Shown: in pieces, positions 32,210 through 42,067 of the stretch | How positions within the stretch are numbered: the first letter of the stretch is position 1 | Layout of the letters: each line of letters opens with the position of its first letter | Assembly (NCBI GenBank): GCA_050248795.1 | Contig: JBFWRS010000015.1 | Coordinates: 21,324 to 85,323, forward strand | Source: CAZTDU01 sp050248795 | Lineage (GTDB): Bacteria; Pseudomonadota; Gammaproteobacteria; Burkholderiales; SG8-39 | Length of the DNA: 64,000 nt | Direction: 5' to 3' | Made by a program: the position numbers and the translations under genes | Notes under the pieces: model-generated | Databases searched by the model: none | Told to the model about the DNA's origin: nothing | What the model saw: only the letters and a program-made list of their open reading frames with translations

Positions 32210-33598
32210 GTGAACAGCAACAAGGAACTTCTGCAGGAGGTCGTCGCGCGAGGCCTGGACTCCGTCCGCTTCGCCTTCGCCGACCAGCACGGCCTGCTGC
32301 ACGTCAAGGCCGTCGCTGCCGCCGAGGTCGCCTCCGCGCTGGAGAACGGCGTCGGTTTTCCGAGCTCGCTGCTGTTGAAGGACACTTCGGGCAAGACCGT
32401 GTTTCCGGTGTTCTCCGCCGGCGCCGGCTTCGACGTCCCCGAGCTGCAGGGCGCGGCGGATGCGGTCATGGTCGCCGACCCGCGAACTTTCCGCGTCCTG
32501 CCCTGGGCGCCCGGCACCGGCTGGGTGCTGTGCGACCTGCGCTTCCCCAACGGCAAGCCGGTGCACTTCGACACGCGGGGACTGCTGCGCCGGGCCCTGG
32601 CGGACCTGAAGCAGGCCGGCTACGGCTTTCTTGCCGGGCTGGAGATCGAGTTCCACGTCTTTCGCCTGCTCGATCCGCGATTGCGGCCGGAGGATGCCGG
32701 TCAGCCCGGCACGCCGCCCGAGGTGGCGCTGCTGGCCAACGGTTACCATCTGTTGTCCGAGCTGCGCTACGACCAGATGGAAGCGGCCCTCGAGATCCTG
32801 CGCACCAACCTCGCCGGCCTCGGCCTGCCGCTGCGCTCCTTCGAGATGGAGTACGGTCCGAGCCAGGTGGAGGTGACGCTCCGCGCCATGGAGGGCCTCG
32901 ACGCGGCGGATGCAATGGTGCTGTTCCGCAGTGCCACCAAGCAGATCCTGCGCCGGCACGGCTACCACGCCACCTTCATGTGCCGGCCCAGGCTGCCCAA
33001 CCTCATGTCCAGCGGCTGGCACCTGCACCAGTCCTTGCAGGCATTGGACGGCGGCAACGCCTTCGTGCCGGGCGCGGGCGAGATCCTGTCGCCGCTCGGC
33101 ATGCACTTCCTCGGCGGCCTGATCGCGCACGCCCGCAGCAGCGCGGCGTTTTCCACCCCCACCATCAACGGCTACAAGCGCTACCGGCCCTACGCCCTCG
33201 CTCCGGACAGCATCCTCTGGGGCAGGGACAACCGCGGGGTCATGATCCGCGTGCTGGGCGGGCCGGGCGACCCGGCTTCGCGCATCGAGAACCGCATCGG
33301 CGAGCCGGCAGCCAATCCGTACCTCTATTTCGCCTCCCAGATCGTGTCCGGCATGGACGGCGTGGCGCACAAGCTGGATCCCGGCCCCGCCGCCGAAACG
33401 CCGTACGAGAAGCGCGGCGCAGCCTTGCCAGGGTCGCTGGGGGAAGCGCTGGGCGCGCTGCGCGCGGACGCCGCCCTGAACGAGGGGCTGGGGGCCGCGT
33501 TCGTGGACTACTTCTGCCGCATCAAGGAAGCCGAGATCGCGCGCTTCAACCAGGAGGTCACCGACTGGGAGCAGCGCGAGTACTTCGAGCTCTACTGA
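32210..33598 (+). CDS. Glutamine synthetase-like ligase (gamma-glutamyl-amide type)
   Basis: The 462-residue protein (GTG start at 32210, 5 bases after the Rieske stop) has glutamine synthetase catalytic blocks: LEIEFHVFRL, FEMEYGPSQVEVTLRA, MSSGWHLHQSL, TINGYKRYRPYALAP and RIENRIGEPAANPYLYFAS. The usual GS adenylylation tyrosine region is not recognisable. Such paralogues join glutamate to polyamines, ethanolamine or aniline rather than ammonia. Its coupling to a Rieske oxygenase recalls aniline dioxygenase clusters, where a GS-like enzyme makes gamma-glutamylanilide, but the GATase, small subunit and reductase of those clusters are missing here. The 3' end overlaps the convergent gene by 7 bases. 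Confidence 0.88.
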   Translation: MNSNKELLQEVVARGLDSVRFAFADQHGLLHVKAVAAAEVASALENGVGFPSSLLLKDTSGKTVFPVFSAGAGFDVPELQGAADAVMVADPRTFRVLPWAPGTGWVLCDLRFPNGKPVHFDTRGLLRRALADLKQAGYGFLAGLEIEFHVFRLLDPRLRPEDAGQPGTPPEVALLANGYHLLSELRYDQMEAALEILRTNLAGLGLPLRSFEMEYGPSQVEVTLRAMEGLDAADAMVLFRSATKQILRRHGYHATFMCRPRLPNLMSSGWHLHQSLQALDGGNAFVPGAGEILSPLGMHFLGGLIAHARSSAAFSTPTINGYKRYRPYALAPDSILWGRDNRGVMIRVLGGPGDPASRIENRIGEPAANPYLYFASQIVSGMDGVAHKLDPGPAAETPYEKRGAALPGSLGEALGALRADAALNEGLGAAFVDYFCRIKEAEIARFNQEVTDWEQREYFELY

Positions 33599-35283
33599 TT
33601 CCTCGAGGCTGCGAGGGTTTCGAAGATCGCGCGCTGGTAGTGCGGACCGTCCTCGGCAAGGCGGGTGACGCGGATGCGTTGCTGGCCCTTCGACGACGGC
33701 ACCGTGAACTGCGAGCCGCGGGAGGCCAGTCCGGGCGCGAGCAGCAACTGGGCGCCCTGCAGGGGTAGCGCCTGCGGCTCGAGCAGGATTCCGCGCTGGT
33801 AGTGATCATCGAACGCGCGCTCGTGCCGGATCGCGTCTTCCCAGACCTGCTCGGGCTTCACCGATTCGGTGAGGAACGCCACCGACGTCGGCCGTGCCGC
33901 AAGCAGTTGCACGCCCAGCCGCAACTCGTCGTCGACCGAAAAGATGCGCCGCAGCACGCCCAGGAACCAGGCCGTGCCCGGCTCGATGGTCACGGCCAGG
34001 AGTGCGCCCTGGGTCGCCCAGGGCGCCTGCGCCCGCGGGATGGCGATGCCGATGCCGCCGGCGCTTGCGTCGACTACCCGCGCCTCTCCGGTCAGGGCAG
34101 CGCGCACCTGATCGCGCTTCAGCGTCTGGCTCGACTCGTCGAGCTTGAGCTCGAGGGCGCGCCGTACGGCGCGCGTATCGCCGATCTGCTGCCGGTCGGC
34201 GGGGGGCACCACGCGCAGGATGTTCTCGAATCCCGCGATGACGCGGGCCGCCGATGCCATCGCGATTCGCCTGGTGCGGCGGCGCGGCGGGTCCATTCCC
34301 CAGTGCGCAATCACGCGCTCGAGCACCGCCTTCCGCTCGCGCAGCGTGAAGCCGCCGCCGAACAGCGTGTCCTCGTCCGCCGGATCGCGGCCCAGGTCGC
34401 GCTCCAGCATCGCGCGCAGCCGTGGCAGACAGTTGACGGTGTTGATGAACAACTGCCCCGGTGCGGTCCTTGCGCGCGCGCGCGAGATGCCCGGACGTCC
34501 GGCGCCGGACGGCAGCAGCGAGAAGTTCGCCTCCGTCGACTGCGTGGCCTCGAAACGCACGGCGGGGGCGACCCGCGCAGCGATGCGATAGACGAGCTCG
34601 ACCTCGCGCGCACGGATCCCGTCCGGATTGGCGAGATCGACAAGCGCCGCGCGCGCGTACTCCGCCTGGGTCGAGCTGTTGTGCCGGCTGCCCTCGAATA
34701 CCGGCGCCGCGCTGCGAAGCAGATTGCGCTCTTCAGCCAGGTGGTAGAGCCGGTGGAGCTGTTCCCAGACGGCGGCCACCAGGTTCTGCTGCAGCATGTA
34801 CGCGAGCGCCAGTCGCCTGCCCAGCCACCGGAGGTTGCGGATCAGGATCGCCTGGTAGTTCTTCTCTACCCACTTCGAACCCTGCCCCGATGTGTCGAGC
34901 GAGATTGCGAATCCGCTGGCGAACTCGAAGGCGCTGTCGGCCATGGCGCGCAGGATCGCCGGATCGCCCTTGCCGCGCTCATCCGGGCGGCCGTCTGGAG
35001 CGAGGTAGCGCTGCCCGAGCTCGCGCCACAGCGGCCGTGCGGCCTCGTGCAACAGCATCAGAACGCGAGCGCGCCGGCCCGGCGTGAACGAATCGGTCGC
35101 GTTCATCGATGATGTCCACTGCGTCAGTTCGGCGAGGCTGTGGGCAGGATCGTCGTCGGGCAACAGCGCGATAAGCCGGCGCGCCTCGTCCAGCGTTCCC
35201 ATCGGATGGTCGGGCAGCGCTTGCCGGCCGAAAGCGAGGTCGCGGAAACGTCCGAGGTCGAAGGTGCTCATCGGCCGTTCCAA
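33592..35283 (-). CDS. Uncharacterised protein with C-terminal PilZ-like domain
   Basis: The 563-residue cytoplasmic protein has a large helical N-terminal region with no signal peptide (AELTQWTSSMNATDSFTPG, LHEAARPLWRELGQRYLAP) and a C-terminal segment with the pattern GEARVVDASAGGIGIAIPR, like the D/NxSxxG part of PilZ domains. The RxxxR that binds cyclic di-GMP is not obvious; arginines in KRDQVRAAL lie at about the right place. I do not recognise a named family, but similar long proteins occur in Burkholderiales-type genomes. A second ATG four codons in (35271) is the alternative start. It converges with the GS-like gene and lies 22 bases upstream of the M48 protease gene's stop. Confidence 0.7.
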   Translation of the reverse strand: MERPMSTFDLGRFRDLAFGRQALPDHPMGTLDEARRLIALLPDDDPAHSLAELTQWTSSMNATDSFTPGRRARVLMLLHEAARPLWRELGQRYLAPDGRPDERGKGDPAILRAMADSAFEFASGFAISLDTSGQGSKWVEKNYQAILIRNLRWLGRRLALAYMLQQNLVAAVWEQLHRLYHLAEERNLLRSAAPVFEGSRHNSSTQAEYARAALVDLANPDGIRAREVELVYRIAARVAPAVRFEATQSTEANFSLLPSGAGRPGISRARARTAPGQLFINTVNCLPRLRAMLERDLGRDPADEDTLFGGGFTLRERKAVLERVIAHWGMDPPRRRTRRIAMASAARVIAGFENILRVVPPADRQQIGDTRAVRRALELKLDESSQTLKRDQVRAALTGEARVVDASAGGIGIAIPRAQAPWATQGALLAVTIEPGTAWFLGVLRRIFSVDDELRLGVQLLAARPTSVAFLTESVKPEQVWEDAIRHERAFDDHYQRGILLEPQALPLQGAQLLLAPGLASRGSQFTVPSSKGQQRIRVTRLAEDGPHYQRAIFETLAASRNQ

Positions 35284-35305
35284 GCCCTCCGCGCGCCCGC
35301 CCGGG

Positions 35306-36130
35306 TTACCGGATGCTCTGGAGGAAGCGTTCCGCGAGCTGCGGCTGCCCGGCGTAGGCGTCCAGCATCGCCAGCATCTTCGCTTCGAGTTCGCCCAGCC
35401 GCTCGGTGGGCGCGGGATGGGTCTTGAACATCAGCGCAAGCCCGGAATCCTCAGGGTTCATCGCCTGCAGCGTCTGCAACACCGAGGGCAGTCCGTAGGC
35501 GTCGTAGCCGCCGCGCGCGGCGATGACGACGCCGAGGCGATCGGCCTCGAGTTCGTCGGACTTGTCCAGGCCGCGTGAATACATTTCGGTGCCGAAGGAG
35601 ATCAGCTTCTCGTGCGCCGCCGAACTCCGGTCCTGCAACGCGAGCGACAGCAGGCTGCCGGCGAGCTGCGCCTGCGCGTTCTTCTGGATCGCCTGCAGGT
35701 GGTGCTTCTTCACCACATGCGAGATCTCGTGCGCCAGCACGCCGGCGAGCTCGGCTTCGTTCTTCATGCGTTGCAGCAGCCCGAGCGTGACGAACACGTA
35801 GCCGCCCGGCGTAGCGAAGGCATTCACCTGCGGCGCGTCCAGCACGCCAAAGCGCCACGGCAGGTCCGGGCGCTCGGTCTGCGATGCGAGCCAGCGCCCG
35901 ACGTGGTTGACGTAGCGCTGCAGCCCCGCATTCGGCACCAGCGGCGCGGCGCCGAGCAGCCGCGCGGCGATGTCGCCGCCGATGGCTATCTCCTGCTTTT
36001 CGTCCAGCTCGCCGGTCGCGCCGGGCTGCGCCAGCGTCTTGGCGGCATCCAGCAGGCGATTCAAGTTGAACTGGGCCTGCGCCGGCGCGGCGAGCGCGAG
36101 CAACGCGAAGGCCAGCAACGCGCGGATCAT
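35306..36130 (-). CDS. Periplasmic M48-family metalloprotease (BepA/LoiP-like)
   Basis: The 274-residue product has a Sec signal peptide (cleavage after APAQA) and the zinc motif HEISH at residues 134-138, with the third ligand likely the glutamate of DELEADRLG. The FATPGGYVFVTLGLL and FKTHPAPTERL segments are typical of the single-domain M48 proteases that degrade or help fold outer-membrane proteins. It lacks the TPR half of BepA, so it is closer to LoiP. It overlaps the SH3-domain gene by 4 bases and is the last gene of the ahcY-led cluster. Confidence 0.92.
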   Translation of the reverse strand: MIRALLAFALLALAAPAQAQFNLNRLLDAAKTLAQPGATGELDEKQEIAIGGDIAARLLGAAPLVPNAGLQRYVNHVGRWLASQTERPDLPWRFGVLDAPQVNAFATPGGYVFVTLGLLQRMKNEAELAGVLAHEISHVVKKHHLQAIQKNAQAQLAGSLLSLALQDRSSAAHEKLISFGTEMYSRGLDKSDELEADRLGVVIAARGGYDAYGLPSVLQTLQAMNPEDSGLALMFKTHPAPTERLGELEAKMLAMLDAYAGQPQLAERFLQSIR

Positions 36131-36600
36131 TGGGGCACCTCAACCTGCCGTGCCTGCAGGCTGCCGCTGGCGGCAAACTCGGCCGCGGCCTCCTTCGTCG
36201 CCCCGAAGTCCTGCATCATGCGCAGCTCCTCCGGATTCGGCCGCGCGTTCGCCAGCAGTTCTGCATCCAGCCCGCGCACGCCGGTGGTGACCTGCGTGCC
36301 GCTCGAGCCGGTGCGCGCCACGTTGAGGAGTTGCGACACGCCGCTGTCGCCCTGCTTCGCGCCGCCCGCGCCGCCAAAGCGCAACGACAGCATCTTCACC
36401 CAGCCCACGCCCTCGGCAGCCTTGACGCGCGTCCAGCCGCCCTTGCGCTCGAGCGCGTCGACCTGCGTGTCCTCGGCAAGCTGGGCCAGTGTCGGCGCAT
36501 CGGTCGCCGGGTCTTTCTTCAGCTCGGTGGAACGCACGACGCTCGCCGGCTCGGCAAGGCAGAGTGCGGGAAGCAGCAGCAGGACGAAAAGGATTTTCAC
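36127..36600 (-). CDS. Exported SH3-domain protein
   Basis: The 157-residue protein has a signal peptide (MKILFVLLLLPALCLA) and a bacterial SH3-like fold at about residues 22-75 (STELKKDPATDAPTLAQLAEDTQVDALERKGG then WTRVKAAEGVGWVKMLSLRF). The C-terminal half (GVRGLDAELLANARPNPEEL) resembles the conserved tail of SH3 proteins adjacent to M48 protease genes. It overlaps the cyclase gene upstream and the protease gene downstream by 4 bases each, so all three are probably made together. It may be a targeting or regulatory partner of the protease. Confidence 0.85.
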   Translation of the reverse strand: MKILFVLLLLPALCLAEPASVVRSTELKKDPATDAPTLAQLAEDTQVDALERKGGWTRVKAAEGVGWVKMLSLRFGGAGGAKQGDSGVSQLLNVARTGSSGTQVTTGVRGLDAELLANARPNPEELRMMQDFGATKEAAAEFAASGSLQARQVEVPQ

Positions 36601-38423
36601 GGCTTGCGTCGGGGTTCGAACAGTTCGACCGCTTGTGCGCGGCCCTTGACCTTATACGAACCGCAGGACGTGAAGTCAATGGCGTCGCCGCATAATTGCG
36701 CCGTGTCCGCCGATACGAGGATGCGCCGGCCGGCTTCCTTGGTCAGGCCTTCGATGCGCGAAGCGAGGTTCACCGTGTCGCCGATCGCGGTGTACTCGCG
36801 CCGCTTGTCCGAGCCGATCAGGCCGACCAGCGCGGGGCCCGAGTGGATGCCGATGCCGACGTCGAAGTTCTCCACCCGGGCACCGATCTCGCGCTTGAAC
36901 TGCTGCAGCGTGTCAGCCATCTCGAGCGCGCACAGCACCGCGTTCTTCGCGTGCTCCGGATCGTCCAGCGGCGCGCCCCACAGCGCCATGATGGCGTCGC
37001 CGATGAACTTGTCCAGCGCGCCCCCGTGCTTGAACACCACGTCCACCTGCAGCGAAAAGTAGCGGTTGAGCAGCGCGACCACTTCCTCGGGACTGCGCGT
37101 CTCGGACAGCGTGGTGAAGCCGCGGATGTCCGAGAATAGCAGCGTCACCTGCCGGGTCTGGCCCGCGCCATCGAGGCCGCCGCGCTCGACCAGTTGCTTC
37201 ACCACATGCGGATTGACGAAGCGGGAGAACATCGCGATCGCCTCCTGGCGCTCGCGCTTCTCGCGCAGGTAGGCGGCAGTCGCGGCGGCGAAGTAGAAGC
37301 CCCAGGCCGCGACGAGCGGGGCGAGCACCGGCACCAGCAGCAGCCGTCCGACCGCTGCCCACGCTGCCGCGAGCAGCGCGGCGCTCGCGATGGCGAGCGC
37401 GAGCGCGGTGCGGCTCGCGTCCAATTTGCGCGCGAACGCCGCGTACAGCGCCGCGACCAGGCCGGCCGCCAGCAGCCAAGCCAGCCACGCGGGCGCATAG
37501 CGCATGGTGCGGCCGTTCTTCAGGTTCTCGAGCGCGCTGGCGAGGATCTCGGCGCCCGGGTGCAGGCTCGACATCGGCGTCACGCGCAGGTCCTGCAACG
37601 CGGTGGCGGCAGTACCCACGATCACGATCTTGCCGCGGAATTCGTCTGCCGGCCGCCGCTTCGCCGAGCGGTTGAAGTCCTCGTACAGGTCGGCGTAGGG
37701 CACGTGACGCATCGCGCCTACCGGCCCGCGCCACGCCAGCACGATCTCGTCCGCGTCGGGCAGCGGCCAGCCCAGGTCCCGCGCGATGCGCGCCGGCAGC
37801 GACGGGATCTCCCAGCCGCCGACGATTTCGCGCAGCCGGCAGCGGCGGCCGACGCCGTCCCCGTCGTTCTCGAAGCCTATGGTGCCCGCGCGCCACGCCG
37901 ATTCGGGCAGCGCAAGCGGCGGCACCAGCGCTGCGCGCGCCGCCGGATCCGCGCCGGGCAGGGCCTTCAGGCCGAGCGCGTCGGCGAGCGTCGACAACGG
38001 CGGGAACTTCGCGTCGTTATGCGCCGGCAGCCGCACCAGCGGGAAGTAGATGTTCCGGTGCGGGGCGATTGCATCGGCAAACGCCTGGTCGAGTTCCTTG
38101 CGGAATACGTCCGGCTCCGAGAACACGATGTCGAACACAATGGCGCGCGGCCGCTGCGCCGCGATTCCGTCCACCAGTTGCGCGTGCACGACGCGCGGCC
38201 AGGGCCACTTGCCGGCCTCGGACTGCATCCTTGCGAGGCTGGCGTCGTCGATGTCCACCAGCACGATGTCCGCATCGGGCACGAGGTTCCGCGCGTGGCT
38301 GCGCACGAACGCATCCAGCAGGCGGTTCTCCAGCGGCGCAAGCAGGCGCGGACCGAACGCCTCGAACGCGGCAAGCGCAAGCACCACGGCTGCGAACGTC
38401 GCCAGCCGCCGCGCGGCGCTCAT
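36597..38423 (-). CDS. CHASE2-domain adenylate/guanylate cyclase
   Basis: The 608-residue protein has an N-terminal membrane segment, a periplasmic CHASE2 sensor (about residues 30-310; VLVDIDDASLARM, RAIVFDIVFSEPD, FRGKIVIVGTAA), two or three further membrane segments (about 320-385) and a C-terminal class III cyclase domain (about 425-600). Metal-binding aspartates are in LLFSDIRGFTTL and KFIGDAIMALWG; transition-state residues fit GDTVNLASRIEG. It should sense an extracytoplasmic signal and make cAMP or cGMP. It starts 7 bases after the metF stop and overlaps the SH3 gene by 4 bases, which places it in the ahcY-metF transcript. Confidence 0.92.
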   Translation of the reverse strand: MSAARRLATFAAVVLALAAFEAFGPRLLAPLENRLLDAFVRSHARNLVPDADIVLVDIDDASLARMQSEAGKWPWPRVVHAQLVDGIAAQRPRAIVFDIVFSEPDVFRKELDQAFADAIAPHRNIYFPLVRLPAHNDAKFPPLSTLADALGLKALPGADPAARAALVPPLALPESAWRAGTIGFENDGDGVGRRCRLREIVGGWEIPSLPARIARDLGWPLPDADEIVLAWRGPVGAMRHVPYADLYEDFNRSAKRRPADEFRGKIVIVGTAATALQDLRVTPMSSLHPGAEILASALENLKNGRTMRYAPAWLAWLLAAGLVAALYAAFARKLDASRTALALAIASAALLAAAWAAVGRLLLVPVLAPLVAAWGFYFAAATAAYLREKRERQEAIAMFSRFVNPHVVKQLVERGGLDGAGQTRQVTLLFSDIRGFTTLSETRSPEEVVALLNRYFSLQVDVVFKHGGALDKFIGDAIMALWGAPLDDPEHAKNAVLCALEMADTLQQFKREIGARVENFDVGIGIHSGPALVGLIGSDKRREYTAIGDTVNLASRIEGLTKEAGRRILVSADTAQLCGDAIDFTSCGSYKVKGRAQAVELFEPRRKP

Positions 38424-38430
38424 GCCCGTT

Positions 38431-39270
38431 TCACAATCCCAGCCGCTGCCAGATCGCTGCGGTGAGACCCGCCTGGTTCAGCGTGTAGAAATGCAGACCC
38501 GGCGCGCCCGCGTCGAGCAGGCGCCGGCACATCGCCGTGACCACGTCCAGGCCGAAAGCCCGGATCGACGCAGCATCGTCGTGATAGCCCTCGAACTTCA
38601 GCCGCATCCAGCGCGGGATCTCGGCGCCGCAGGCATCCGAGAACCTCGCCAGCTGCGAGTAGTTTCCGATCGGCATGATGCCCGGCACGATGGGAACCGT
38701 GATGCCCGCCGACCGGGACTCGTCGACGAAGCGGAAATAGGCATCGGCGTTGTAGAAGTACTGCGTGATCGCGGAATCGGCGCCTGCGTCCACCTTGCGC
38801 TTGAAATTCGCCACCTCGTCCTTCGCGTAGCGCGTCTGCGGGTGGTACTCCGGGTAGCAGGCAACCTCGACGTGGAACCAGTCGCCGGTGGTTTCGCGGA
38901 TGAACTTCACCAGGTCGTTGGCGTGCGGCAGCTCGCCCGAATGCCCGAGGCCCGAGGGCAGGTCGCCGCGCAGCGCGACGATATGGCGGATGCCGCTCGC
39001 CTTGTACGTCTCGAGCTGCGTGGCGATCTCCGCGCGCGTCGACGCGATGCACGACAGGTGCGGTGCCGCGGCGTGCCCCGCCTTGCGGATCTCGAGCACA
39101 GTATCGAGCGTGCCCTCGCGCGTGGTGCCGCCGGCGCCATAGGTCACCGAGAAGAACTTCGGCTTGAGGGCCGCGAGCTGCTGCCAGGTGGCGCGCAGCT
39201 TCTCCTTCCCTTCCGCCGTCTTCGGCGGAAAGAACTCGAAGCTGGTCACCACCTGCGGGAGCGCGGCCAC
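38431..39270 (-). CDS. metF: Methylenetetrahydrofolate reductase
   Basis: MetF reduces 5,10-methylene-THF to 5-methyl-THF, the methyl donor for methionine. The 279-residue TIM-barrel flavoprotein starts VVTSFEFFPPKTAEGKEKL and has YGAGGTTREGTLDTV, ALRGDLPSG, VACYPEYHPQ and QYFYNADAYFRFVDE, all standard. It begins one base after the ahcY stop, so it shares the SAH-riboswitch-controlled transcript. This links SAH removal directly to methionine resynthesis. Confidence 0.97.
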   Translation of the reverse strand: MAALPQVVTSFEFFPPKTAEGKEKLRATWQQLAALKPKFFSVTYGAGGTTREGTLDTVLEIRKAGHAAAPHLSCIASTRAEIATQLETYKASGIRHIVALRGDLPSGLGHSGELPHANDLVKFIRETTGDWFHVEVACYPEYHPQTRYAKDEVANFKRKVDAGADSAITQYFYNADAYFRFVDESRSAGITVPIVPGIMPIGNYSQLARFSDACGAEIPRWMRLKFEGYHDDAASIRAFGLDVVTAMCRRLLDAGAPGLHFYTLNQAGLTAAIWQRLGL

Positions 39271-39271
39271 C

Positions 39272-40696
<1,425 letters not shown>

Positions 40697-40698
40697 GC

Positions 40699-40766
40699 GT
40701 CACTCCTTGTCGGGTGACTCGCGGTCGGGAGAGGGCCTTGTTGCTCGTCTCCCGTGAGCGAGTCAC
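40699..40766 (-). promoter_or_regulatory. Expression platform of the SAH riboswitch
   Basis: Between the aptamer and the ahcY start, two exclusive pairings are visible on the minus strand. GTGACTCGC (40766-40758) can pair perfectly over 9 bases with GCGAGTCAC (40722-40714), enclosing a GGGAGA/TCTCCC stem. Alternatively, the GTCAC part of the latter can pair with GTGAC (40703-40699) just before the start codon, trapping the AAGGAG ribosome-binding site in the loop. This suggests control of translation initiation. The pairing was read by eye; folding energies were not computed. Confidence 0.55.
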
Positions 40767-40774
40767 GGTTCAAC

Positions 40775-40872
40775 GAGCGTCGTTCCCAAAAGAGGACCCC
40801 AAACAGGGCCCCGGTATCTTGGCTGTTTCGAGCCTGGCAGGGCGGGAACCCTGTCGCAACGCTCCTCGAAAC
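40775..40872 (-). promoter_or_regulatory. SAH riboswitch aptamer
   Basis: The minus-strand leader of ahcY matches the S-adenosylhomocysteine riboswitch. P1 is GTTTCGAG (40872-40865) with CTCGAAAC (40832-40825). The conserved GAGGAGCGTTGC follows. P2 is CAGGG (40853-40849) with CCCTG (40842-40838), and CCAGGCTCG closes the core. The distal AACGACGCTC (40784-40775) provides ACGCTC to form the pseudoknot with GAGCGT (40864-40859). Placement directly upstream of ahcY-metF is the classic context; binding of SAH turns expression on. Confidence 0.92.
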
Positions 40873-40881
40873 GAAGGCATG

Positions 40882-40911
40882 ATTCTACAATACAGCCATG
40901 AACCAGGCCAA
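40882..40911 (-). promoter_or_regulatory. Candidate sigma-70 promoter for ahcY
   Basis: On the minus strand TAGAAT (40887-40882) is a good -10 hexamer, with a weaker TTGGCC (40911-40906) 18 bases upstream as -35. Transcription would begin around 40875, just at the 5' edge of the riboswitch P1 stem, which supports it. The -35 region lies inside the first codons of the divergent DUF1116 gene. Confidence 0.5.
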
Positions 40912-42067
40912 TCGCAAGGCGTTTGAACGTATTGCCGCCGTTCGCCCGCAGTGGACCGGCGTGAAGGATGCCCGCAGCGCGCTGGGGCTCGAGGATCGCG
41001 TGCTGCTGCACGCCGGCCCCGCGCTGCGCAAGCCCACCCAGCCGCCGCCGCCGATGCTGAACTCCGCGGTGCTGTCCTGCCTGTACGAGGGCTGGGCAGC
41101 CGATGCACGCGAGGCCGAGGCGCAGATTGCCTCGGGCGCGGTGCGCCTCGCGCCTTCATACACCCGCGGCGTCGCCACGCCCCTGGTGTCGATGGTGTCG
41201 CCGCGCACCACGCTTGCCGAGGTGGCCGACGGCGAGCGCCGGTACTACGCCTTCCTCGGCACTGGCGGCGGCGCGCAGCAGCGGTTCGGCGCGCGCGATG
41301 TGGCGATCCTCGAGCGGCTCGCGTTCCGCGAGCGCGAGCTCGCGCCCGGGTTCACGGAGCTGCTCGACGCGCCGGTGGACCTGCTCGCGATCGCGCGCGC
41401 AGCCATTCGCGAGGGCGACGACCTGCACAACCGGCTTTCCAGCGCGACGACCATGCTGCATGCGGTGCTGTCGACGCGGAAGGCGGATTCGCCTGCGGCA
41501 AAGGCGGCGCTGCAGACCATCGCCGAGGCGCCGCTGTACTTCCTCAACGTCTGGATGCCCGCGTGCCAGTTGATGCTGCTCGCGGCCGAAGGCGAGGCGG
41601 GCGCGACGCTGGTGACGCGGCTGTGCGCCAACGGCGAGGAAAGCGGCATCCAGATCGCCGGGCTGCCGGGCGAGTGGTTCACCGCGCCCGCCGCGCTGGT
41701 GCGCGGCCCGTTCATGAAGGGCGCGCCGGAGAACCCGCAATTGCCGCCTGCCACCGGCGACAGCGGCGTCATCGACGCGTTCGGTCTCGGTGGGCAGGGG
41801 CTGCGGCATGCCCCCAGCCTGCGCGGCGCATTCGCGCAGTGGCTGGAAGCCGACGACGACGCGCGTGCCCGCGCGATGCTGGCCGGAGAGCACCCGATCC
41901 TCGAAACGCCGGTGGTACTCGACGCCGCGGCGGTCGCCGAAGGCGCCCGCTCACCGCTGCTGTCCACCGGCATGGTGTCTGCAGACGGCCGCGGCCTGCT
42001 CGGGCGAGGCCTGTGCGCGATGCCGGTTCAGCTCTTCGCCGAGGCCGTGGCCCGCCTGCGCCGGTAG
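40898..42067 (+). CDS. DUF1116 family protein (YlbE/AllG-like)
   Basis: The 389-residue cytoplasmic protein matches the DUF1116 pattern: QWTGVKDARSALGLEDRVLLHAG near the start, PPPMLNSAVLSCLYEGWA, DDLHNRLSSATTML, and CANGEESGIQIAGLPGEWFTAPA with a conserved Gly/Asn-rich core. In E. coli a DUF1116 protein works with FdrA and a DUF2877 protein as oxamate carbamoyltransferase. Neither partner is in this window, so the role here is open. It is divergent from ahcY, and its promoter region is the antisense of the SAH riboswitch. The 3' end overlaps the convergent XRE gene by 40 bases. Confidence 0.8.
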   Translation: MNQANRKAFERIAAVRPQWTGVKDARSALGLEDRVLLHAGPALRKPTQPPPPMLNSAVLSCLYEGWAADAREAEAQIASGAVRLAPSYTRGVATPLVSMVSPRTTLAEVADGERRYYAFLGTGGGAQQRFGARDVAILERLAFRERELAPGFTELLDAPVDLLAIARAAIREGDDLHNRLSSATTMLHAVLSTRKADSPAAKAALQTIAEAPLYFLNVWMPACQLMLLAAEGEAGATLVTRLCANGEESGIQIAGLPGEWFTAPAALVRGPFMKGAPENPQLPPATGDSGVIDAFGLGGQGLRHAPSLRGAFAQWLEADDDARARAMLAGEHPILETPVVLDAAAVAEGARSPLLSTGMVSADGRGLLGRGLCAMPVQLFAEAVARLRR

